From Strigamia acuminata (Eukaryota > Arthropoda > Chilopoda > Geophilomorpha > Linotaeniidae), in assembly GCA_949358305.1 (NCBI GenBank), contig OX442321.1, positions 8,521,605-8,581,604 on the forward strand: a DNA stretch of 60,000 bases, in the 5' to 3' direction. Shown piece by piece: positions 1-21,000 of the stretch (within the stretch, counting starts at the first letter, position 1; each line of letters starts with the position of its first letter). A program made the position numbers and the translations under genes. The notes below the pieces were generated by a model that was not told the DNA's origin, ran no database searches, and worked only from the letters and a program-made list of their open reading frames with translations.

Positions 1-799
1 AACGAGGAAAAGAAACGAGAGGTAGTGTAGATTTAATACTTGGATTCTTATTACAATTTGCATTCATTTAAGAATTCAAGCAAGTTTATCTGCAGCAGAA
101 AAAAAGAAGAGTTTATAAAAATAAAAATTTGCCTTATTATAGAAATTGGTTTAACTTGAAACATATCAGTATTGAAGTAAAAATAAAGAGTAAAAAGTCC
201 TAGAAGAAATAAATAATAACAAAAAAGGAAATAGAATTAATTCCTGAGTTTTAGCCAACCATTTGTTTACATTATTTGTTGTAGAGTTGAATAAAATTAG
301 CATTTATTCCGAGAGGGTTTTGTAACGTGATGTTGAAAACTGCCAAAGCATCCTATTTTTCTTTTTCAATTCTAAACAAAGTTGCGTTTTTGCAGCTTGA
401 CAATTTATATGGTTTAGATTTCCCTGTAAGAACAGCCTTAATGCCTAAATAATTAATGTCTTTAAGTGTGCTTAAGACAAAGTTTGCTTGTAAATATCTT
501 GTCAACTATGTCCAGCTAAAAACGAAAATAAAATAAAATAATGAATATGAATCTTCTACCAACTGCTTCGTCTCGTTTTATTATTCAATACAAAAAAAGA
601 AAACAAGCTTTTTAAGATTTTAATTTAATTTAATTTAATTTAATTTAAATTTAATTTAAATAAAAATAAAAATAGTTTTGAATGAGGTCATGCCCAACCA
701 CAATAAACAAAATAATGGTCGTGGTCGCATACCAGCTGATCTCGTTGAATCTCGCGAGTCTCGTCGCGCTTGTTTGGATATGGAGCCGCTTTTCTGACA
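1..799. other. Upstream flank and presumed promoter of AMMECR1
   Basis: No coding region is recognisable here. The stretch is AT-rich, with a short tandem TTTAA-type repeat around 618-660. The last 100 bases before the AMMECR1 start become richer in GC and carry the palindromic core TCTCGCGAG at 750-758. Similar TCTCGCGAGA elements occur in promoters of broadly expressed animal genes, so this is a plausible core promoter region for AMMECR1. No TATA box can be tied to a start site. The promoter role is inference. Confidence 0.4.
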
Positions 800-6481
<5,682 letters not shown>

Positions 6482-6892
6482 CATTACGCCAACTTAGGAG
6501 AATTCAATTGGTCATCGTATTACCCTTCCCCCTTTGCCACCACGGCCACCAACTCTGTGGATCCCGTTGCTGCATTGGCTACGTCCACTGCTACCGTTAC
6601 TAATTTTCAACAACAACAACAACAGCTACAACAACAACCGAGCCATTTTCGTCATCATCACCCCTCGCGTCTTTCATATGTCATCCCGACTAATATCACT
6701 CAGGGAGAGCAGCGAGGTAGTGGACGTGGTGGTCAGAACCACCACACGCATCAACATCACCAACAACAGCAACAGCAACAGCAGCAACGGCATCAACAGC
6801 AGCACCGACAGCAGCATCTACATCAGCAACAGCCCGTGATGCCATCAACGTCGTCAGCCTCTGGGCGGATAATGGCGCCGCGATCATTCTGA
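6482..6892 (+). other. In-frame open extension after the AMMECR1 stop (readthrough candidate or 3' UTR)
   Basis: Directly after the AMMECR1 TAG the same reading frame runs 136 codons to TGA at 6890-6892. It begins HYANLGEFNWSSYYPSPF, continues through an Ala/Thr stretch, then long Gln and His/Gln tracts (from about 6610 and 6750), and ends near PSTSSASGRIMAPRSF. The first 120 bases are not repetitive yet remain open. The interior is mostly CAG/CAA/CAT repeat, which also leaves other frames open, so openness alone is weak evidence. Termination with readthrough is known to be common in arthropods. If translated, the protein would be about 367 aa. Confidence 0.45.
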
Positions 6893-9800
6893 TTCTGAAT
6901 TAGATCGATGAATGCACATTCGGAATGTCCGCAATGTCGAAGAAACTACAAGATAGCATATTTAAGTGTTGTAGCCTTTTGAGGATGCCACGTTCTGTGT
7001 TGCAATGACTTGGAACAAAGATGGCAAACTTGAAAAGTTAACCTTTGACTTAGCCGCTTCTGAAATGTAAAGATAAAAAAAAAATCACGTCGACTAATGT
7101 GGTGCTTTTCAAACATGTTGTGCCCTTTTGAACTTTTCACATGCAAGTTCTGATCGGAGCAATTGGATGAAGAGTTTTCGTCCATCCGCAAAAGGGGATC
7201 GCGTAAATTATTCACTCAATTGTTTCTGCATTCGTTGTTTGTAGGAGAAACCCGCTGAAACTAACGCCTAATCTTTAACTAGCCTTTCATCTTCCCCGCT
7301 TGCTTACTCGGTAACTGAATGTCTCGGGGACATTGCTCGGCAACTCATCCGTGCTTAGATCCTTTGTCAATATTTCGCTTCTTCACAAACACACACTTAG
7401 CAAGCCCTTTAGTTTCAACTGCCCAATTTTAACGTGACGAAAACAAATGATAAACAAACTTACTACTTCAAATTTTATGTCCATGGCTGTGTGCTCTGAA
7501 CGTCTTTTTTGCTCATTAAAGTGGGCTGTTAGCGAAGAGGAAAAATTATTAAATGTTTGGAGGAAAAAATTTCTAGGTGCCTTGTTACTTATTTGTCGAG
7601 GTTTCATCTATCATAAGACGAAAGTTGCTTTGTTTTATGGTTTTGTTGGTTCTAAAGGGGGCAACTTAAATTTAATCACTCAAACATTGACAGCCTTTAA
7701 TTTTTTTTTTCTCTTTTGATTTATTTGTGCAATTTTCATACATCACACTCTGCCTCGTTGTTAATTATTTTTATTATTATTGGTAGTTTAGTGGATTTCT
7801 AGTGTTTTTGGTATTAGTTACAAGGCATTTCAAAGAATTTAACCAGAAACAATAATTTTTGTACTAAATTGCCAAGATAAAGCAATATATTGAATTAATA
7901 GAAAACTATAAGGAAAAGCAAAATTAAAAACTGTCACTTGTTGAAATATGTTGAGTTTTTCGAGTATTTAAGTTGGAAATATTCAAATTAATCGTTTTCA
8001 TTCTTGTTATTTGCTTAACTCGTGACAGTTTTGAAATATTTTAGCTCTAGTTTTGTATCCACAAAAAAACTTGGTACAAAAATGAAATGAAATTATGGTA
8101 CCTTGTAAAAAAAATATTTTTTTTGGTTTCTGCTTCTGTTTTATTCCCACGAGAGAGACAGAAGATGTATGATTTGGATGCAAGTTAGTATCGGGGATTC
8201 TAAGGTGAGGGAAAAACGTACGACTAGAGATTTACTTTTGTTCGTTTCTCCGTCTTTCAATCTCATTGGTTTTATATAAGCAAAGCGCACGTTATTGTGT
8301 AATGGTCGATGCACTCCATTCAATCAAGATTAGTAACTGAATAGGTGTTTATAGATTTAGACCTTTCTAGCGATTAAGATTAAGCAAAAAAAAGTGTTTA
8401 TTTGAAAAAATAAACAAAATCGAAAATTAAAAAAAATAATAATATATATAAATATATAAAAATTAGCATTGACGAGTGTTTTGGCAAGGATTATATAAGC
8501 CTTTAAGTTTATGGTTGAAGTATGTTTTGTATTTTGATAATTTTTTTTTACGTACTGTAATTGTAATGAAGTGAAAGTATGTTTTATTAAAGTATGGATT
8601 TAAACTTGCATTTAGTAATGATTTACAATGGTGTACTTTAACTAATTTTTACTTGCAATTTAATTAGATTTTTTTTTTTATATATTAAAAAAAAAATATT
8701 TTTCAGTTTTTTTCTTTAATTTTCTGGTTGTCCACAGATCTGCAATTGCTTAAATACATTCCTTGAATTATGCAATGTTTGTACCTGGTGTAAAGTGTAA
8801 CCACATCATAATCAGTAATTGTGTAAACGCTAAGAACAAACAAACGTACAGTTGGCTTTAGAAAGTAAACTATCGAGTTTATATCGTAGAAATTCACGAT
8901 TCTGCTAAAGAAAATCAATTTTCAATTTTTTTATATTAAAAAAAATGTAGATTTAGTTGTCACTTTGCAGAAAGCATTGTGGATTGTTTTTTTTTTTTAG
9001 TTTGTAGATTGTAAAATTGAGTGTAATCGATACATTTAAAGGTTAACCGGTGGGTGAGAATAGTAATAATGTAACAGTAGTAATTGGTGGTGCGGAATTT
9101 TATAAAATCTTTTAAAATAATTTTTTTTTGCTTAATTGGTTTGTTATTTTTACTACGTCTATTTGTCCCGTTAATATTTTAAAATAAATAGTTAGGATTA
9201 CAAACTAAGATGTCTTGTAACGGTAGAAAGTGATCGAAAGTTATAAAAAGAATAAACTCGTGATTGATGTGACTTGTGTAAGGAAACGTAAATGTTCGAT
9301 AATTGATAGAAGTTTGGAAAATAATGGAATGTTTTTTTTTTTGTTTTTTTTTTGTTTAATTTTGCCTGATAAAATTTACATTTAATCCGTGTCTTTCCAA
9401 TTGAGTGCTTGAAAAGCTAAATTTTTATGTCAAATTGATGTTATTTGCATGGTATTCTGTATGTAAAAGGCAATTAAGTGCGTAAAGGAATTATTGTTAA
9501 TGTCCAGTGAATGCATTTCTGTAAAAGTATAGGGATGTGGTTACTCTTAAGCTGTAAGTATGAAAATGTAGGTTCACATTTTTTGCCCCCCTCGTTTTTC
9601 CGAAGGAAAAAAAAAATAGTCGAAATTTGTATTTTGCCAAATGTTTTTTCTAGTAATGTTTTTTGGCTTAATAGTGATTTGTGTCACTGGAAAATGACAA
9701 CAAAATGTAACGGTTTTACGAGCTCATCGACACAAACGTAGATTTCCTTTTTCGATTGCAATTTTTTTGTTTTCTGTTTGATTTAGAAAAAAAAATTAAC

Positions 9801-10507
9801 TGTTGAAGCAAAACGTTAGCAATTATGCTATTTAAATTTGTACCATACAAATTTTTACAAATTAATGTACCCTACAAGTTTTTACAGAATTAAAAAAAAA
9901 ACAAAGAAAGAATTATTGCAATTATTTGATAAGCGAGTTTTTGGTCTTCACACACATATTTCCTCACCAAATTGCATCATCGAATATTGATGCTCTACCA
10001 CGAGATTTTTGTTGTTTCTTGTAATGGAAGTGTCTTGTTTCGCATAATAATTTCTGTCTTCACTTTTCATATTGGCTTTGTGCCAGTTGGTATAATGTCT
10101 TACGATACGACGAGACAGTCTTTTTATCATTTTCAACGTGCGATTTCCTTACTTCACTTACGCCAATTAAAATCAGCTGCTCTCTGTAGCTCGTGGTTAT
10201 TTATAAAACAAAAAAATTAATGGTAGCTCAACAGATTTCGGTTTCACGTTATAAATGACCGCCGCGCAGACTCCTTCAGGTGTCTTGCACTCCTGCCAAC
10301 GTCTCTGACGCACGGCACGGGGTTCGCTTCAAAGGCCGGAACACTGGCATTGAGCCATCCCACAAAAGGACCTTAAACAACGAATCTAGGCACTCTCGGG
10401 CGATATTAGTCGCGATATCGTGCATTGATGCATTAATTTCTACTTCTCCGTCATACACAAACCAAATTACATCAGATTTCTAATTCGTTTTATTCCTGCA
10501 CAAGAAA
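6893..10507. other. Intergenic stretch between AMMECR1 and the kinase gene
   Basis: About 3.6 kb of AT-rich sequence, especially 8350-9450, with many homopolymer runs. Its small ORFs resemble no family I know. It probably contains the AMMECR1 3' UTR (many AATAAA-like hexamers, so the end cannot be placed) and, near 10250-10500, the 5' UTR and promoter of the kinase, where base composition becomes more balanced. No tRNA or other RNA gene was recognised. Confidence 0.5.
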
Positions 10508-13130
<2,623 letters not shown>

Positions 13131-13600
13131 AGATAACTTAACCCAAATTTGTCTAAATTTTGAAGTTAGGGTTTTGAATCTCTGTTTTTTGTAATACTGC
13201 CAGTTAAGTATTAACCCGGAAGCTGCCGTTATTTATTGAAAGGGTTGTTTTTCTTTTCTATAATTTATTTATTTATTATATTTTACATTAGATATAAAGT
13301 GAAACGTTTTTTGTTTTTGATAAATCTAAATAATTTATTAAGGCTTAAAAAAAATACAACTTATAAGATTTTTATTTCTTTACAATTTATTTCACATTTC
13401 AGAAATAAATAATCGTTATCCTATAAAACACATCACTCAAAATTATTGCAAATTTTATAAATCCAAATTTCGTCTAGCACGATTTCGTATACAAGTTATT
13501 ATGGCAGTTACGAAGAAAACAACTCCCAAACACAAGGAGTACCCCGAATAAACAAGAAACTGAAACAAAAATACCAAAAGAAATTAATTTTATAAAATAT
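13131..13600. other. Convergent 3' region between kinase and SLC19 genes
   Basis: The kinase (+) and the transporter (-) end facing each other, with 470 bases between stop codons. A plus-strand AATAAA lies at 13404-13409 and a minus-strand AATAAA (TTTATT at 13371-13376) lies to its left, so the two 3' UTRs probably overlap by a few tens of bases. No other gene is seen. Confidence 0.5.
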
Positions 13601-15258
13601 TTACCAGCCGTTCTTATTCACCTGCGGTCTTGGTTCAGCACCAAAACCAATTTTATCAACCAAAATTAAATTAAGAATAGTTTGTATGACTAACGCCCAA
13701 AAGGTATTGCAACCAAATATTAAACTATAAGAATCGGATTTTAAATCCTTTGCCACTTGGAAACTGTACAAATAAACAAAAAAATTATTAAATCCTCCAT
13801 TAAATACTACAAATTATTACTTTACCTAGCGATAGTGATTAGTAATTGATATGCAACTCGAAAAACAACATAAGTCGCATAAGCGACCCATAATTCCTCG
13901 GTCTTAGCCATTAGGGCCAAACAAGCCGCATCCAACACGGAAACTCCAGCCAGTGCCAATTCTCCATACAACGACCAGTTAATCGGAATAAACCCAACCG
14001 CAAGTGCAGCTACTGCACCTAGAAGGTAAAAAACATTAGAAAATTAACATCTCCCTCAGTATTTCGAATATTAACTAACCCAATATCGTGCTAATTGACT
14101 CAACAGCGCCGTTGTACATTTCAATTTCGGTGCTATTGTTAGCGACAAAATCTAAAGCAAAGAAAAATAATAAACTCGATATTTTTTCGACACTTTAGTT
14201 TCCTTTTAACCTGGTAATGTACTAGAGGACTCAACACCACCATCTTGCGTGCTATTGTGAGGTCCGGAACCTTTCTCACTGCCTTGAGCTACCTCTTGCC
14301 ACAACAGCTGAATGAAATTAATAACCTGAGTGTTCAAACAGGTGCCGAATGCCCACCAAACTGACCACTTGACTACATTCCATTTCTTATAACTTTCTTT
14401 TAAATCCATATACAATTTTGCAAATCCCACGTTCAATTTCATGATAAACCTTTTCAATTTATGTGGTTTAGGATGAACTATTGCATCTGATGAATTTGTT
14501 GATGGATTAGTAACTATAGCACTAACGTCTGCACTTGATACTACTGGATTAAAGTAAATGCTCTTTGGAACTCGGGGTAAACACACAGCTAGCAAGAGCG
14601 TTATACAAGCACTAGCTAAACTAATGTAGTTAAGTTTCCCGTAATTCATTGCACTAATTGATATCAAAACTTGTCCAATTACTCCCGCTGAAAACATCCC
14701 GGTTAATACAGCTGCACGAGCGTAACTAGTCACTTTTTGGTAGTGTTCGTCGCTCACTTTAGTATACATGTATGTGTAATAAGCAATCTCGCATGACATG
14801 CCGAATGCGTAAAGGAACTCAACTATCTGTAAAAAGACAAACAAAAAATTAGAAAATAAATTTATTAATACGGTAATAATTCAACCCTTACTTGCATATG
14901 AAAAAGTGTTTTGCCAAAAATAAGCGTAATGTAAGTGCAGAGAAAGGCCAGTGCTTCGCACACAATGATTGGCTTGTACCGAAGAAAGTCAGTTACAAGA
15001 AGTACAACTATAATTACTGATAAATATGAATATGTGGCGACTGGGTAGACTTCTGAGGAGACCTGCAAAGGCAAATGTAATGTTAGATTTTCTCCGTTAG
15101 ATGTCTGAATCGTTTACCTCCGCATCGGTCAAATTAATCCATTTTTCTCCGGTTAAATAATTAGTTAGAAACGGCTCGGACGGTCGCATACTTTTGAAAA
15201 AGCCAACCGCACACAGTAAAATGCAGACGAATTTCCAATCCCAGTTTTTATCCGGCAT
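13601..15258 (-). CDS. SLC19-family folate/thiamine transporter
   Basis: Minus strand, six exons in order: 15258-15118, 15062-14892, 14826-14211, 14151-14080, 14018-13826 and 13763-13601, giving 451 aa. It is a multi-pass membrane protein of the reduced-folate-carrier (SLC19) family. The N-terminus has the family pattern [17 protein letters not shown], then [51 protein letters not shown] and [20 protein letters not shown]. About twelve hydrophobic segments split around a charged central loop (about residues 205-265). The conserved [20 protein letters not shown] follows, and a predicted extracellular loop has an N-glycosylation site (NNST). SLC19A1 carries reduced folates and SLC19A2/A3 carry thiamine. 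The [10 protein letters not shown] motif is shared, so I do not choose a substrate. Length is slightly under the human proteins (about 500 aa). Confidence 0.92.
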
Positions 15259-16046
15259 GATTGCGTTTGAAAATTACCCGTAACGATTTTCCTCTCAACG
15301 CCTAGTCTAGCTTATCGCATAAATCTACGTAACTTGCCGCGATGGACAGTGTGATAAACTGGCAATATATCTATCTATCGGCACGCTTGTGTGTTGACAT
15401 GTTGAGGTGCGAGCCATGTTTTAGGCTTAGCTAATATCACATACCGATTGCAAGTTCCGGGTTTCACATTTACCCAATCACGGGTAAACAACAACTGAAG
15501 ACAAAAATGGCTCCAAAATTGAAATAGTTCTTCAGATTTCGGGTAAGTGATCAGTATTTACTTATATTTACATCTTATTTTGTGTGTATAGTGAGTTAGG
15601 GTTAATCAACAGACTTATTTTTAAGATTTTATATTATTTATTTCATAACATTAAACGATGTTAACTCCAATTGAAATTATAGGTATAACCTTGTAATACA
15701 CAGTTACATAAAAACCGATTTACCGGTAATCAAATCTTCCAAAATCATAAGAATTTTTTTTTTTAATTTATTAAACAAGGCATTAGTTCTTCCAAAAATT
15801 AATATAGTTCGTATTCAACATAAAGAGTGAACACAACAAATCAAAAAAAGAGAAACAAAAAAGCATGATAAATATCACAAAAATTACGGAAAAAAAGAAT
15901 GAAATGGTTTTGGAACCGACTAGACGATCGAGCCATCGATCAGGTCAGTTATTAGGAATGCTACTACAAGCTTTTAATAAAAATCCGTTCATTATTGATT
16001 TCTCTGTTTGTTTTCATGCTCATCGATTATGTATATGTCCTCAGTT
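15259..16046. other. Gap between SLC19 start and WDFY2 end
   Basis: About 790 bases. Both flanking genes are on the minus strand, so this should hold the SLC19 promoter and 5' UTR (near 15260-15500, more balanced base composition) and the WDFY2 3' UTR. One small ORF near 15865 is unremarkable. Nothing else was recognised. Confidence 0.5.
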
Positions 16047-18060
16047 TTAGTGCAGCAAACTACTAACATCCCACAACTGAAAAAAAATTCAAAATTTAAC
16101 AATTTATCAACAATTTATCACAATTTAAACCTCACTTTAATGATTCTATCAGTCCCGACAGTTAATAGGCAACTTCTCGTCTCATCCAATGACATGTGCA
16201 CAATATTATGGCGGGAATCATGGAAAGTTGCCATTGGAGCACGACTGAAATAACCAAAATACAATTTAGCCCAAAAAAATTAATCAAAAACAAAAATATT
16301 TTACTCTGCGTCAGTGACTAAAGTGTGGCACTCATCGCAAACGCGAACATCAAATTCGTAGCCCATAATGGGTATCGTGGTGCGATTGTTGCTACATTTA
16401 TCACAAACAGCTTTGCCGCATTTGCGGCAATGATGTTGTCTAATTCCTATCGTCTTCTGATCGTACATCGCTTTGATGTTCCAGAAAAATGGTCTACTAC
16501 ATCGTTGACAGGTGTCGCTTTCCGCCCAATCAGGCGTCTAAACGAAACGAAACGAAATGAAACGAATCAATAACATTTTCAACGATAAATTCGCATGATT
16601 TACCTCCTGCCTTTTCGTGTCCATATTCCAAAATACCAAAGACGCATCTTCACTACCCGAAATAAGTTGCTTTGAAACTGAAGCGTAACTCAAGGCGGTA
16701 ACTTTATTACTATAGGAAAAAAAAGAAAAAAATTTGAATTATTCTAGCTAATGCAATTTATGATAGAATTACTGATGTCCTTGTAATTCAAAGGCAGTTC
16801 CTTGCTGACTGCCGATGTCCCATACAATAATTGATTGATCAAAACTGCCGGAAAATAACAGACGACGTTCTGGATCCCACGCCAGCGTACGTATACTGCC
16901 TAGAAATACAAATGGCGAGCGATTAACAACGCATAAAACCATTAAAACGGTAATCAAATAATTAACCATTATGCCCTTTAAGTGTGGTGATTACTTGGCA
17001 ACCATCATCGCCGACTTTCAGCATTGTAACATGTCCGGAATAGTCACCGATAAAAACATGTTTCGATTGACTATCAAATCTAGTTGCGAAAAAACAGAAA
17101 TATATATTAATTTCTTTTCAGTTGTGATTAGTATTAATTTAATCATTTCTTACTGCAAAGACGTGCACCAAGCGGTGATTAAATGGCCGCCAAGGCGATG
17201 ACCAGTTTCGGAGCAATGCCACTGGAAATATTTATCCCTGCCACAACTCAACACCCATTCGCAATTGAGAGCAAAAATCACGCTCGATACTCGACTTTGG
17301 TGCGCTAAATAATCTTTTTTGTGCGTTATCCTATTGAAGTCATCGGCAAGAGTAAATTCCTAACAAAAAAATCACAAAATTTGAATTAATTTTCCATTTA
17401 AATTTTTTTTTAAATTTCAATTTTACAGATATGGTTCCATTTTCTAATCCGATAAATAAACGATGTGTTTCGGGGTTATAATCTAAGGCCGTTGCTCCAG
17501 CTAGAAAAAGAAAAATTAGATAAATATGTCAACAATTTCACGCTTGTTAATACACACCTGGCATGTAATGACAAACACTGGGCCAGTATTGTCCGCTATC
17601 TCGTTTCAGCCATACTCTGACAGTCCTAATAAGATAAAATTATAAATTATAAATTAATCCAAAGATGATGAATAATTCCTTCATCAACTCGTCGTGACTC
17701 ATCGTCACATGTTGTGTCAAGTATGGTCGAGTAGAATATAAAGGCGTAGAAGAATTGTCTTGACGGGTGGATTGGGAAAGGTCGTTTGGGTGCAAATTTT
17801 TTGCCATTTTAAAGAGCAATTTTCGTGTTGAGTAAAATGAGATGGAAAATGATATTTGAGGTTCAAGGTGCGATGTAATTTTTTTCTCTCGTTGATTTTT
17901 ATTCCGTTTACCTGTCGTCACTCACACTGATGACACCATCCTCCCCAGAAATAACAACGGCCATGTTTATATCGTCGCTGCATCCTTCCAATTTATTAAC
18001 GAGTACTGGCTTTCGAACTGCATCAACCCCCGGTGTTGTTTTGATAATCTCGGCCGCCAT
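16047..18060 (-). CDS. WDFY2: WD repeat and FYVE domain-containing protein 2
   Basis: Minus strand, ten exons in order: 18060-17912, 17625-17558, 17500-17427, 17359-17154, 17079-16967, 16899-16773, 16709-16604, 16537-16305, 16244-16136 and 16076-16047, giving 404 aa (human WDFY2 has 400). The N-terminus MAAEI with [19 protein letters not shown] matches the family. WD40 repeats run from about 20 to 280, for example [33 protein letters not shown] and [24 protein letters not shown] zinc finger (about 285-355) has Cys291/Cys294 and RQHHCRKCG at 314-322, the PI3P-binding signature, then [19 protein letters not shown] final WD blade is closed by the ten-codon last exon ending [14 protein letters not shown]2 binds PI3P on early endosomes and scaffolds Akt and PKC-zeta in vertebrates. 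Without the last tiny exon the frame would stop early, so the short-exon model is preferred. Confidence 0.96.
16538..16566. repeat. Short AAACG tandem repeat in a WDFY2 intron
   Basis: About five copies of a 5-bp unit near AACGA (one copy AATGA) abut the 3' splice site of the FYVE exon. On the gene strand this makes a TTTCG-type pyrimidine-rich tract immediately upstream of the acceptor AG, so repeat length could affect the polypyrimidine tract. Confidence 0.7.
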
Positions 18061-21000
18061 GTTTCCGTACTGAGTCAGTTCACAGGATGCACGAAAGATG
18101 TCGTTTCGCTCGCAACTTGTTTCAGGTTTTCAGGTGCGCATTTCTTACGTACAGGAAAAGGAAATAAAATTCTTAGAAATAAATTTTTGATGGAATGAAA
18201 TGAGGGAAAAAATTAATACATTTTGAAAAAAAATGTATATGTTATTTTTGATTGGGTTTTTTGGTTATCTGTTTTAGTTTAGCAGGCAAAAAACGAAATA
18301 ATTAAAGTCAATGCTGCGAGGTTTTATGAGATATACGATATTCAAGACAAATCGACGAGCTTCAATTTCGTGCAGCCGCATTCCAATTAAATTTGTAAAA
18401 GTCAATATGAAATTCATACGAGTCCAATCAGTCACGTTGAATGAAACCCAAGCAGCCTTTAATCAACTTTTATGCAATAAATAAAGAAATGGCAGAATAT
18501 TCTCTTGTTTATCTCTCGTAATGGCGTGAAATCAGTGATGTAATTCTCCATGAATCAACATTCATGACACTGTATTGTACTGACATAAGTCAATAACAAT
18601 TTCTTATCAGATCAATCATCAATCTGCTGACAGGATCTATTGTTAAGACTCGATTTATTTTACATTTGACTTCCATCTTCAAATTATCAAGAAAAGAAGA
18701 ATAGAATGGGTGTGTGTGTGTGTGGGTTGGCAATTTTTATGAGCATGATGATGGCGATAGCAGTCGGGATAATTACACCTTGTGGTAAGTACACCTCATA
18801 CGCCCCTTGAACTCTCTCTTTTAGGAATATTGGTTTCAAAACTTGATGAAGAGCTTTTGCACATTCTTTGAAAATGACACGCTTCAATCATGAAAAATAT
18901 GATAAAATATGAAAAAAAAATCAAAATCTTAAGTTTATTTATTTTACTGTTATTTTTTATTTATTTTTTTGTATTTGCACTTTGGAACAAGTGAAAAGTT
19001 TAATTGTGATTGCAGAAACGTGCAAACGAGTGACGCCAGTTGAGGTGTGCGCGCCTGCAGTGAAGGGCCATAGGTCACAGATGTCTCTCTTCTCCCCTTG
19101 CTCGAACACCATCTAAGGGATAGCACGAGAATCCGGAACTGGTCGTTCATCTTATCATCACACAAGTCCCTCCCCTAGCTTTTATTACTACCTATTTCTT
19201 CTCCATCGTCGCAAATATTCCAACGGACAGTTTCACCTTGAGGGTTAAATTCTTACTTCAACTCCAGCGTTTTTATTACTGCTAAAAGCTCCGCTTTATT
19301 TTACGCCGACATGGTCAAATAATACCCCCAACTCAAGCTTTTTATTTCTCTTAATTAATCATCAAATCACGCGGGGAATTTAAATAATTATCTGAACAAA
19401 ACTTTACCAATTTTTCGATTATTTCAGATAGATTGCAGGCTTGAAAAGTGTAGACGTTTTTATCTCCTTTTTATCTCATTTTTGTGCAGTATTATCGTTT
19501 CTGGTTATAAAAAAGTCACGTGATATTCTCACAATAATGGCAGCTATGTTATGTTGGTCAGTGTGATGTGTTCACGACCCCAAAACAGATTAGGTCACCG
19601 GGACGTCTCATCTGCTGCAGAGTCGAACCTTTTTGGGTTGGAGGTTGGAGGAGGGTGAGCGAGGCAAACACACAACTTTACCATTTGCTATACACTGATT
19701 TATTGCTGTATATTTTCGCTAATTGCAGAAAAAGAGCGAAGAATCCTCTTGTTATTCAAGACTTCGCCATCTTTTGTGACTAGAAAATGAAAGAAAAACA
19801 AAACGAAAACGAAAACACCATTGCAGAATGAAAACAAACAACTACTACAAATACATTGTCAATATTGACAATGCAATTGTTTGTGCGTTGCCTTAAAGAA
19901 AGAAATAATAATTGAGCACGTGCATAATTTATTATAATTTTTTCTTTCTCTTGAGAATTTAATGTATGTTAGCCGCGCATGTTTATGGAGGAAAAATGAA
20001 ATTAAAGTCCAGTTATACCTGTCCCGTGGGCTGTGCGCTGAAGTTCCACGAATGAAATATTTTTTAACATTTTTACAACAATTCATTAAAAAAAATAATC
20101 GTCATCATTAACCACAAACAGCGTGAAAAATTTACGAGGCAAAATCTCGAGCCAAAAAATTTACACCCCACAAAGAAGAAGAAGAATATGACCTTTGCGC
20201 TTAATCTTAATTTTCAAGTAAAAATTTCAACCCTTTTATCATAATAACACGTTCCGACGCCCGCCTACATCATTACCTATTATAATTTTTTCCTTTAACC
20301 TGTTCCAAAAGTTGTAAAAACACTCTAAAGTAATTGTTTTGTCTCACTCTTGTTACCATCTCCATCAGAATTTTTTATTGCTACAATAAACGCATCTAAT
20401 GGCGCCACTGGTCCAAAATCTCAAAATGAAGGGTTGGTGGGTGGTTAAGAAGGGCCGGGAGGGGGAGATCTGGTCGCGTACGACCTCATCTAGTAACCGT
20501 AGCCGGCGCGCGCAAGGTGAGCTCTCACGTGACCTCAAAGGTCAGGCGAGGGCGCTGAGTTCCGGCATCCCCCCTCCCCAGTCATGCACACGTTTGCACG
20601 CGCTCACGCTCGTGTGTCGTCTGCCAACCATAATGAATTCGTCCTATTATGCTTAAAAGCATGCTTTTACTGCCCAACACCCCTGTACGAATGCATAAAA
20701 AAAATTATACCGGGACAAAAAAAAAGAAGAAAAAAAAGCAGAACATGTTCAAAATTCCATAGTGCACCAAAGCCATTAGTGAGAAAAATAACTGCGTGAA
20801 TAAAAAAGAAAAAAAAATGCGAGAAGACTAAAAAATAAATTAAATAAAAAGAAGAAAAGAAGAAAATAAAGGAAAGATTGCGATGATTTTTTTTTTCCAT
20901 TGAAAACGGCGACTCCGGACTGAGGTCCCCGAAAGCCAAAGTCCGGGAAGCGGAAGGCTCGGGAGGCGGTCGACAGGCCGGCGGAAGCACGAGCCCCGCC

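Noticed and set aside
6696-6887. 63-codon Ala/Val-rich minus-strand ORF
   Set aside because: It is the antisense of the CAG/CAT repeat tract after AMMECR1.
16008-16253. 81-codon plus-strand ORF over the WDFY2 3' end
   Set aside because: It is antisense to the last two WDFY2 exons, whose splice sites and protein match are clear.
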